From NCBI GenBank assembly GCA_004154925.1, contig QJNS01000075.1:62001-126000 (forward strand): a stretch of 64,000 bases of DNA. Reading direction: 5' to 3'. The DNA comes from Monosporascus cannonballus (lineage: Eukaryota; Ascomycota; Sordariomycetes; Xylariales). Positions 40,943 through 51,088 of the stretch are shown piece by piece (the first letter of the stretch is position 1; the number at the start of each line of letters is the position of its first letter). Below the pieces are notes generated by a model that saw only the letters and a list, made by a program, of their open reading frames with translations, was not told where the DNA came from and searched no databases. The translations under genes were made by a program, and so were the position numbers.

Positions 40943-41300
40943 TATAATAACCCAACAAGCCACGGTCTCCAAAAACGGTCTACCACAACCCAACCACAGG
41001 TGCGCGGTAAGGCAGGTCACGTAATAGATTACCAACTCAATAGTAATAAGCCAATAAACCGGATCACCAATTCACTGGTAATAATCCAACTAACAGGAAT
41101 AGGATATATATGCTCACTAATTCCATAATTTAGATAACTTCAGCTTGTAACATTTATCAATACCAATCGTTTGCAATAACTAGGTATTAAGAGATGTAAT
41201 ACGTTACTATATTTATTGCTCAGATTCCCACGATACTCCTGCCAACATAAACCCGTCAACTTAAGGTTTAATAGTTGGTTAAACCGCTAAAGCCGTCACA
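40943..41300 (+). repeat. D 3' LTR
   Basis: 358 bp, TATAATAACCC...GCCGTCACA, followed by ATTTT (41301-41305). It is exactly 35 bp shorter than the left LTR, matching one repeat unit. Confidence 0.86.
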
Positions 41301-41864
41301 ATTTTGTTATAATCATTATATTTGATTTAATTCTAATTCTTTTTGTAAGTGGCTTTTAATTATATAGGTCTTAGTTTTATACCGTAAAAAGTATTATTAC
41401 GTTAAAAAATGCTGATATTAATTACGTATTAAGGTTTATTATTATTATTTCTTTTAATACCTTTAGTACGTTATACGTATTGTCGATCGTTAATTTTAAT
41501 TATTATAGCAATATAATCCGATAAACAATTAAGCCGGTTAAATTTAAAAAACTTTTTTTATTTTTTTATATCGTTAAAAATTTAATTATTAATATTTTTA
41601 AATTTTAATTCATTTTAGCTGTTAATTAAATTAACATATTATCGTAATTACTGAATTTATATTTTGGCTTTTATTTTTTTATTTATTATTTCGAAAGTTT
41701 TCGTTAATTTGTATTTAAATTGTTTATAATTGTTATAAATTCATATTATTTTTAAGTTTCGTTTTTTAATTAATAAAATAATGTATTTTTTAATAATAGG
41801 TTTAAATTAAATAATTATACTTTCGATAAATTATCGGATTCCGAACTTAATTTATATAATAAAC
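41301..41864 (-). mobile_element. A2 gag region between D/B and C
   Basis: Continues the A2 sequence broken at 26179; the join reproduces the order seen in A1 near 14610. It ends at the C insertion (TSD TAAAC). Strongly RIP-mutated. Confidence 0.78.
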
Positions 41865-42297
41865 TGTAACAAACCTATTATACATCCACCTAGAGATATA
41901 AGCAATATCGGAAAAGGGTTCTTGATTTACAAGTAACAATAAGGCGAGGAATAATCCAGCAATTTATTTGTTAAAAAGGTTTAAAATTTTTTCCCTTAAT
42001 TAAAAAACAATATAATTGTTTTTAAATTGAAAACTTAAATTAATAACTAAGAAACGAAATTAAATAAATGCTATTTATATGAAAAATCCAAAACTTTATA
42101 TATTTTTCTTATTTTTTCATATCTTTCGTAATTTTTGGAAATTACGAAAAATTATGGTAATTAATATCCACTATCTCTCGGTATCCCTGGAAACAGCCAA
42201 AAACCCGAGGTTTATCCAAAGGGGAGGTGGAGGTCCCGAGCATCTCTAACTTTCTGGGCCTCTTCCGGGTCTAATGGAATCCCTTTTGGACGTAACA
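41865..42297 (-). repeat. C 3' LTR
   Basis: 433 bp, TG...CA ends. The last ~140 bp keep normal GC (GGTATCCCTGGAAACAGCC region). Confidence 0.88.
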
Positions 42298-45200
42298 CTA
42301 TTCCTTTCCTTCCAGGATCTTTATCCCCAAAAATAAAATCAATAAATCCTTAACTTCCTTTCCTTCTTTATATTACAGCACCGTATTAATTATGTCGGAC
42401 AGGCTTTAAAAACGCATCAAATCTTCTATTAAAAGCCGTCGCAAATTAATTAAATCGATCTTTTAATTTGGTTTCGAAATTATGCCGTATACGCGTTATT
42501 TCGAAAAAAAGCTTTTATGCAAAATATTAAAAGGCCGAAAAAATTATTAGAATTATTTGGCGGCTAACGTTTAATCTTGCGATAAAAATCATATTTCGCT
42601 TTTATCGCTTAAAAACATCCGGGCTGAAAAATATCGGATAAATCGAAAAAAACGTCTGGCGGTTCAATAGCTTCAAAAATTATCTAATTATATTATTCGG
42701 TTGGACCGCCAATCTAAATAATTATATTTCAAAGAAATATCGTTTATTTAAAGGGGGCTTCAAAATATAAACGAATTAAAAAAGCAAAAAAAACTAAACG
42801 CGGAAAAAAATCGTAAAGAAAAAAAGCAAATACGGTTTGCTTCAAAGTTAAATGCGCTAATAAAGGTATTTACCTTTTTTAACTAAAGCGCCGTAAGGGT
42901 TAATTTAAACGAAAGTCCGTTATCGCCCGCAACCTTGGCCGCATTAAAAACGGTCGGTCAGGATTTTGGCGGTAAAACGTCTTAACCAGGTCCATCGCAT
43001 TCGTTAAGTGATTAAATAATTCCTAGGTATTTTCTTTATATAAGTACCTTTCCTATTTAACCAGGTACTAAACTTTATTTTTAACCATTTTTAAATCCAA
43101 TATTTATTCGATTTCGTATTCGTTAAAATCTTTTTTAAGTTCCAGGTCCGTTTTTAATAAGGCGTTCCTAAATACTGGTTCAAATAAGGAAATATGGAAA
43201 ACAGGATATATTCTTATAGTTTTAGGTAACGACAATCGGTAATTGGTTTTGGAAATAACTTTTTTAACTTTAAATAAGCTAAACTTCTTAAAATCGAACT
43301 TATCGCTAGGTTTTTTCGTTTTAATTTATAAAATATTTAAGGTTACATTTTGTTTCTGGCGTAATAAGTAAACTTTGTTTTCTTTCGCTAAAATTAATCC
43401 CTTAATTTTTTTATTATAATACCGGGTTATTCGTTATTAAAAAAATCGCAATTTATTTCGGAAACGGGTTTAAATCGTCTTAATTTTTGTCGTCAATATT
43501 TTTGCTTTTGGAACAACCGTAATAATCCTCGGTACCTTATTAAGTGGTTATTTGGGTCGTTCCATTTTTACATCGTATCCGTATATAGCCGTATACAGAA
43601 ATACGCCCATATCTTCGTTAATAAATATGTTATAAGCGATTTATGCTAACGGCAAAAACTTTACCCAATTATTTTGTTAATAATTAATATAATTTCGAAA
43701 ATATTATTCCAGGGTTTAATTCAGTTTTTCGGCTTAACCATCCGTTTGGGGATAATAAGCTGTTAAAATTTTAAATTTAGTGCTTATTTATTTAAAAAAA
43801 CTAATGCTAAATTTTGAAATAAACAATATATTTTTATCGGAAATAATCTTTTCTGATATGCCATATTTATCAAAATAATATCTAATAAAGGCATAAGCCA
43901 ATTATTTTGCCGTTACGTTTCTTTTGAAAAGTAAAAAGTACTTATACTTAGTAAATTTGTTAACAATTACTTATATTTTGTCGTATTCGACTTTAATAAT
44001 TGGATTTTTAGATAAAAGTAAACTAATAATAAAGTTCCAAACTATAATATTTTATACCTTATTAAAAATATCGGTAAGTTATAATAGCCCGTAAGACTTA
44101 TGGCGTACAACCTTAGCTTTATTACAGACGTTATAATTTTTAATTATTTTCTTAATTATTCGGCGTAACTCTGGAAAATCGTATTTCTTCTATAGCCGCC
44201 GAATGGTCTTAAAAATTCCTTAATATCCATATAATAGGTTTTTATGGAATTCCTTTATGAATTATTTTTGTTAATCTTTTAGAACATAAATTTTGCCATA
44301 ATATAATAATTAGTTTTTGGGCTGTTTTTTCAGCTGCTAAACTTTTTTTTATTCCTTCGTATCATAGGAATTCCGGAACCGTATTAAAAATTCTGGAATT
44401 GGTTTTTTCAGGATTTCGCATAACTATATAATGCCATTTTAGTTATACTGTAATATCTGCATATTTCTTTTGGGGATTTTGGAATCATAATTACCTTTGC
44501 GACTAAGAATATCCGCCTGGATGTTCTTTTTTCCTTTAATGTAATATATTTTGAAGTTAAATTTTAACAGAAAAATTATTTAAGTCTTATATTTTTTATA
44601 TAGTTCCTGTATTTTTATAAATCGGGTAAGGTTTTTGTAATTAAAGTAAATATCAAAAGGTTTTCGTATTCCGTTAAGAAAAAGTTCTTATTTTTTAAAA
44701 GCGTTAATAATTGCCAATAATTCCTTATCATAGATTAAATATTTGAGTTTTGCATTTCAAAATGTTTTTAAGTAATATGCTACTAGGTACCATTTGTTAT
44801 TATCTTTTAGTTGTTTTAAGACGGCACCTAATGCGTAATTTGAAATATCCGTTTTTAGGCGTTTCTTTTTATCGGCGTTAGGTAATCTTATTATAGATCT
44901 ACTAATAATTACATTTTTTAAGATTTAGATTGCTTCCTTTACATCTTTTAAAAGTTTAAATTTTTTCCTTACGTATTTCTTAATAATAAATTTCGTTAAT
45001 GGTTTAATTATATTTCCGTATCCCTTAATTAAGTTACGTACGTAACCCGTAAATCCTAAAATTTGCCGGATATTTATAATAATCGCTTTATTAAGAATAA
45101 GCCAATCCTTAATTACTTTTATTTTAAAACGTTAAATCTGAATTTGGCCGGGAATAAGAATATATCCTAAAAAGTTTAATTTTTGTATATACCATATGCT

Positions 45201-47260
45201 TTTAGCTGGGTTAATTCGGATATTTGCTTCGTTTAACGTTTGGAGCATTTGGACAACTTACTTTTTGTGCTTTTCCAGAGTTTCGGAATAGATGAGGATA
45301 TCGTCGAGATAGACAAACATAAATTTATCCAGAAACTTCCTGAACATAATTATAATTAGGCGTTAGAAACTGGCGGGGGTATTAATAAATCCTATAGGCA
45401 TTATTCGGTATTCGTAAAGTCCGTATATCGTTCTAAATACCGTTTTTCATTTTTTTCCTTTAGTTATTTTGATACGGTAATAACCGTTTCAAAAATTAAA
45501 TGCAATAAACCACTTTATTTTGCTAGCGTTTTCTTTTAACGTATTTATAAGGGTTAAGGGATATTTATTTTTAATCGTAATATTATTTAATTATCTGTAG
45601 TCGATTATTTTTCGGAAAACTAAATTTTGTTTTTATCGATTTTTTGCTTTTTATCCTTAGTTTTTGGTACCATAAAAACGGGATATCCAATAGGAAAATC
45701 AAAGGATTAAATATATCCTTTTTTCAGATTAAGTTAAATACTTTTCCATAAGGTTTTCGATTTATTAAGGTTCATATGGTAAATCTTATAAAATTTAGGA
45801 TAATATCTTTTTTTGATGGGTATCTTATGATCCTATTAACTATATGGTAATAACTCGTGGTTTTTTTTGTCCTTAAATAATCTCTTGAACTGTCGATACT
45901 TAGGTAATACCGCAAAAGCTTAATCTGCAATCTGGATTTCTTTAATAACATAACAGATTTCTTAATTGTTTTTTTCGGGTGGCTTTCGTTTTTATTTTTA
46001 TAAAAGTATTTGGTTTTTTTAATTAATATATGGGTTGCTGGATTTAAATTATGGTATTCCCAAAATAATATCGTACCCGGAAATATTAACAATATTTAGC
46101 AAAATTCGTTTTTAATATCCTTAAATCCGTATTGGGAGTTTTTCTGTTTCCCGTAAAATTCGTCCGTTTTCGTACGTAAATAAATTTCCGTTTACCGTAC
46201 GTAATTTATAGGACTTTAACTTATATTTCCAGGGAATCTAATATTTTTTTATTATTAAAAGAAAAATAAAATTTCTTTCGGCTTTTAAGTTAATTATGGC
46301 TTTAAATATTTTATTTTTATATCGCAAGGGAATTTCGATCTAGTTACGTAATCCTTTTATTACCTTACATAAAGTCTTATATATTTGGGTTCCTTAATAT
46401 CTTATTTTCGAAAAGCTTTATCGTTTTTTGATTAACGTAATTTATTTGCGAAAAGGTGTCTTTATTTTCGAACCTTCTTGGCTGCGTATTTGGTATAATA
46501 ATTGTCCATATACTTATACTATTTTTTTCTGCTCAATTAACATCCGAAAATAATTATTTTCTTTTGGTTTAACTTCTGGTCTTATACCTTTTAAGTTATA
46601 AGGTCGGAAAGGTATATTTCCGAAAGGGATATTTCCATATCTAAGAGTTCGTATTAAATATAAAGTATTAGGACGTAACATAAATATCCATACGATATAA
46701 CCTTTTGACTCCGTTTTAAATTAAAATATAAGTAATAAAACCTGGGGTATTCTGGCTATCGGGGGGTTTTTGTATATTTATACGCATTATCTAGTTCGGT
46801 AAATGTTTTTTCGTTTTATCCAGGCCAAAAGTTATTATTTTTTTTGGCTTTAAAATAAACGAAATAATCGTCCTAATAGCAAACGGTAAAATATAATAAG
46901 TTATAAAGGTTTACCGATAATATCTTCTAATATATAATATATTTTGAAAGTTCGTAAAATTCCGGGGACAATTATCCATAATTACTAATACCTGGTCGAA
47001 ATTAACTATTTATATCGTATATTTCATACCTTTATATATTAAAATAACAAAGGTATCCTAATTTTATAGTTATTCTGGAAGCCGTTTGTTCTAGGTAGTA
47101 TTTATAAGCTTTAACCTTAAAGTCCTAGTAAACTGGATAATTTTCGTATTTTAAGATGTTGCTTTTAATTTAAATAATTATGGTAATAATGAATTTTAAC
47201 TGGGAGAAAATCGAACTAACTTTTTTTTCCTTTTCTTTTGCCTTATTGTTAATTTCTTAT

Positions 47261-47833
47261 TCAGTTATTCTGACTTTCTTTTAAGGTTAAGGAATTCCTC
47301 CTTTTTTTAAAGTTCCTTTTGGCAGAAAAACGATATTCGCTCTTAAAATGTCCTTTTTTGCCATAATTAAAACATTTTACTTTGGACTTATTTTTCTTGG
47401 GCTTCTTCGAAGCGGAACTCGCTTTCTTCTGAGGTTTGCCCTTATCCTTTTTATTTCGGCTACTGGAGCCCTTATCGTCGTTTCGTTTATTGGTCCTTTT
47501 TTTTTCAAGGTACCGGTCGAAAATACGTCGGTCGGCAATAATAACCTTATCGGTATATTCCGGAAAAAATCCCACTTTCGGTTCTTTATATATCTTATCC
47601 TTAACCAAAGGGTTTAGGCCGTTATAATAAGGATAAAACAATACGTCCTCCGCCAAGTTGGAAATGGCGGCAAGGCGATTAAATTCCGTCGTATATTCGG
47701 CGGCTGACTTAGTTTGGTAAAAAAAATATAACTGCTTAATAGCGTCTTGCTTTTTATCGGAATTTCCGAACAAAGTTTGCATCCGTTTTTCGAAATGATC
47801 GTATTTATTAAAAATATAATTAATTATATCCAA
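47261..47833 (-). pseudogene. Element C Gag protein, residual 190-codon ORF
   Basis: Retrotransposon Gag with the capsid-like YFFYQTKSAAEYTTEFNRL segment (residues about 36-54), a Lys/Ser-rich linker (about 110-150), and a zinc knuckle CFNYGKKGHFKSEY at about 154-167. The knuckle should be C-x2-C-x4-H-x4-C; the second and last Cys are Tyr, the change expected from RIP of TGC/TGT on the opposite strand. The knuckle therefore cannot bind zinc normally. The ORF is open only because few stops arose here; the upstream gag start (around 48180) is in other frames. The product probably does not function. Confidence 0.8.
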
Positions 47834-48695
47834 AAAATTATCCGGGTAATTTTTTTAAATAATCTTTCATAATAAATTCGAATCACAAAAAATTTTCCTA
47901 ATAAGTAACTATAAGATGGCCATTACCTTTTAATAATTTTCGGTTAGAAAGTTTTTATAAAATTTAAGGTAAAACCTGGCTTACACCAGAAATCCTTCCG
48001 GATCCTTAATTTTATTATAAGGCTTGGGGGGATTCGGCTTATAGCCCTTAACGTCTGGCATTCCATAATAAGTGGGAAATAATATGGTTCCTTCGCGGAT
48101 CTGGTTTGCTCCGAACAATAACAGAATCGAAATTCCTTTTGGAATTTGTTTTGCTCCGAACGAAGGTGGTCGAAAACCACTTCCTTGGCTTCGTCCTCCG
48201 GCTAAGCTAAATTAAGGAAAAACCGGTTTTTTTCCTTTGGCGAATCGAACGTTCTTTTTCTTTAGGCCTTTAACTTTTTGTACCAAAAAGTCCAATTTTT
48301 TTTCCATAGTAAGTTCTTTTTTTTTCCCTTTAGAACCTCGGTTCCATATTTTTCTTTAGCCTTTTCCTTAGTTACTTCCTCCTCCAACTCCTTTTTCTGG
48401 ACTTCGATAATATCCTTAAGGGTCGGAGTAAATTATTATTTGGGCTGCGAAAATAATCCTCCCTAAGATCGAATAATAAAAGGTATTATATTATTAATTA
48501 ATTAAAAAACTTTTTCGATAGGAAATAAATTATTTAATTTAGTTATTAATTTTTTACTAGCTAATATCGGGGATCGGGTATATTATTTATCTTCTAAATG
48601 TTATCCTATAATATCGGCTTTATTAAGTTCAAAAAAGCTTATGCCCAACTAGGCTTTAAATCATTCGTCAGCTATTAATTAAGGAATTATCAAAA

Positions 48696-49128
48696 TGTAA
48701 CGAACTTATTATACATCCACCTAAAGGTATAAGTAATATTCAAAAAAAGTTTTTGATTTGCAAATAACAATAAGGTAAGGAATAATTTAGCGATTTATTC
48801 GTTAAAAAGGTTTAAAAACTTTTCCCTTAATAAAAAAACGGTATAATTATTTTTAAATTAAAAACTTAAATTAATAATTAAAAAACGAAATTAAATAAAT
48901 ATTATTTATATAAAGGACATAAAACTTTATATATTTTTCTTATTTTTTCATATTTCTCGTAATTTCTAAAGATTACGAGAAATTATAGTAATTAATATCT
49001 ACTGTCTCCCGGTATCCCTGGAGACAGCCAGAAACCCGAGGTTTATCCAAGGGGGAAATAGAGATCCCGAGCATCTCCAATTTCCTGGGCCTCTTCCGGG
49101 TCTAGTGGAGTCCCTCTTGGACGTAACA
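48696..49128 (-). repeat. C 5' LTR
   Basis: 433 bp, the same length as 41865-42297, followed by TAAAC. Confidence 0.88.
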
Positions 49129-49990
49129 TAAACGTAATAAGTCGAATAAGAAAATATCCGAAATATATTTGGTTTTAAATTAAAAACAGTTATAATTTAA
49201 TGAAGATTTTGTTAAAAAATTCCGATTTAAAAGGTTTAAATACTTTTTCTAATTTTTTGGTAAAGTTTAACGAAATAACCTGGTTTGTTCGAAAGGGTTT
49301 TCCGGTTTCGGAAGCCTTTTTTTTTCTTAAGTTTCTTATGGGCCGCTTAAAGAGACGTCGTAAGATTATTATTGTTTTTCTCGAGCTGGAAAATCCGTTC
49401 GTTTATGGCATCTAGTCGTTGCAGAACTTTTTCGCAAAAGAGGTAAGGTTTTTTCTTTTTTTCTTCGGATTCCATTTTAATGTCCGGGTAATCAGGGACT
49501 TCGTAAATGGGCTGTTCGGGTTGTTTGCTGGTAGACATAGTATTAATCTATATTATTCAGAGTTTGACGGTATTACTAAATAAAAACTTACAACGTATAA
49601 CGGCTAAGAGTTTAACCAATTATTAAACCTTAGTCGTACGGGTTTATGTTGGCAAAAGTATCGTAGGAATTTAAATAATAAATACAGTAATTATGTTACG
49701 TTTCGTAATTTTAAGGATGCCTTGGGTAACGATGTTATATTGCAAGCTGAAGCTATCTAGATTATGGAAATAATGAGCGTATATATCCTTGTTCTGGCTC
49801 AAGGTGCTTAAGCGGTTCAAACCTTTGAGCCCGTTAAGCCCTTTGAGCTCCTTTGCCGGCTTAAGGGGCTTAAGGTGCTTGGCACCTTGAGACCTTTGAG
49901 CCGGTTACGTGACTTCTTGGCGGTGGTCGGGACTCGTCTTTTTCGTGGGCCCGACCGTCCGTGAAGGGCCAAGACCGTTAGGTCATAACA
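49129..49990 (-). mobile_element. A2 5' end: gag start and 5' LTR
   Basis: The 5' LTR is 49594-49990 (397 bp; TATAAC...GTCATAACA on plus). Downstream on the minus strand is the gag N-terminus. The LTR has GGCTTAAGG-type repeats but differs in the middle from the 416-bp LTR at 20660. It is only weakly mutated in its right half, and normal-GC DNA starts immediately after 49990. Confidence 0.8.
49347..49538 (-). pseudogene. A2 Gag N-terminus, residual ORF
   Basis: 63 codons starting MSTSKQPEQPIYEVPDYPDI, then a Glu/Lys-rich segment and a helix-forming stretch (VLQRLDAINERIFQLEKN). It starts 56 bp downstream of the 5' LTR, as expected for Gag. The reading frame ends at a premature stop. The equivalent region in A1 and in the element at 63697 is recognisable but broken. 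Confidence 0.7.
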
Positions 49991-51088
49991 ATTGACTACT
50001 GATTTGAAAGCATCAAAGTGTCGAATATATCTCTACTTCAATGCGGCTTTCGCGTTCTGTTATCATAAGTTTGCCATAGGCTCCTACATGAAGCATGCCT
50101 GCGGAGGAGCGGTTGTTTTACAACGTTTCTTCAAAGAAGAAATGCTGTCGCAACAGCAGCATTCTTGATGATCACGCTTAAGGCTCGATGGCATTATCTC
50201 GGATCTCCCGCCGAGGGGTTCGTTAAGTCAATCTGCGGTCCTCGTTCTAACTTGTCCTGGACTGGCATCTACTAAATTCACGATAACCATGGTTCTTATC
50301 ATATGAAGGATTATCTGGAACGGCACTGTGACGTATACTCTTAAGCTAGTAGCGAGCTCAGGAAAGTGCCCCCATAATTCAGGTGACACATAAGTTACTA
50401 TCACCCCCTATGGTGTTTAACGTCCTTCAACGCAACATATGGTTGCTTTCTGGAGATAAACGACACTGACCAGTTTTTGGCGTAAATTTCTCACATCAAC
50501 ATGGGGAGTTTCTGTTACTACGAGATCCGGACGGCTTCATGTGCGCACCCGTTGAAAGTTTGCTCGCCGTGTAGGATTCCGTCACTCCCGTATAAAAGTC
50601 CTCCTCCTGGAATAGCACCATGTAGACTGTGGAGTTTGAATGGACTGGGACAGAGAGGTACCGGGACGAGAACCGCCCGAAGACGTCTAGTAAGTACTGG
50701 CATATTCAATCATCCCATCCTAACATCGGTCCGTTAAGCATGCGCATAACCGAACCGCAGTGAAGCGCGGCTGGATTGAATCTAGATATGGCGCATCTTC
50801 CCGAAAGGGGCTTCAGCTCTCCGTTTGCAACTCCAGGCCGTACACAGAATTTATGGGATGTCCAGCTTGACACCGACCCAGGGGAGTCAACCTCGAGGGG
50901 ACGAACGGCACTTTGGGGTGACGTAGCCACTGGCCCTGGCCCAGGAGATGTGCTATGTCCTAGGTACAATTTTGGATCACCGTGTCGACTATAAAACAAT
51001 TTGTTCATTTCATTCAGACAACTTGTAAACTACCTCAACCAAACGTCTACCAACACATAACCCCAACACTCTTCCATCAAGCTCCGAC
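49991..51088. other. Normal-GC sequence without a supported gene; promoter of the DUF6606 relic at its right end
   Basis: 1.1 kb between the A2 LTR and the DUF6606 relic. Short ORFs on both strands (50501-50737, 50518-50709, 50706-51008) show no family I recognise. A TATA-like CTATAAAAC lies at 50989-50997, about 92 bp upstream of the ATG at 51089, followed by a CA/CT-rich leader, so the promoter of the broken gene may still be present. Confidence 0.5.

Larger units (their letters stand above)
26180..41300 (+). mobile_element. Composite chromovirus insertion D/B inside A2
   Basis: Left LTR 26180-26572 and right LTR 40943-41300 flank the block, with ATTTT duplicated outside. Coding is on the plus strand. 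The 26573-32504 interior has gag (PIRELEKKIQ, FFARIKPKK near 26670-26790), protease-like LGLLWI near 28780, a reverse transcriptase box near 29649 (YYFDN) and a chromodomain near 31800 (YLIKWKKHPDSEN). It ends at a third LTR (32505-32896). Then pol resumes at 32897 at a position homologous to 29947, is interrupted by E, and continues 38495-40942 with a second chromodomain near 40230. So two related elements are fused, one missing its 5' LTR. Confidence 0.82.
41865..49128 (-). mobile_element. Chromovirus C, complete, less degraded than its neighbours
   Basis: 7264 bp with 433-bp LTRs (41865-42297, 48696-49128), TGTAAC...CGTAACA, and a perfect TAAAC duplication (41860-41864, 49129-49133). Coding is on the minus strand. 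Order: gag ORF 47833-47261 with zinc knuckle, reverse transcriptase with an unmutated box FVYLDDILIYSE at about 45321-45283, and a chromodomain near 43110-43010 (YLVK...ERYLYKENT) before the 3' LTR. Nested in the gag region of A2. Longer residual ORFs and intact motifs suggest a more recent insertion or milder RIP than A1, D and E. Confidence 0.9.

Noticed and set aside
6000..49990. Mitochondrial DNA insertion or misassembled mitochondrial contig, because of the very low GC
   Set aside because: LTR pairs, TSDs, Gypsy pol motifs and C-to-T/G-to-A lesion patterns explain the composition; no mitochondrial genes were seen.
50500..50740. Possible glyoxalase-like fragment (LLRDPDGF) and a splice-like GTAAGT near 50691
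   Set aside because: Only one short motif matches and stops interrupt both sides; insufficient to call a gene or relic.
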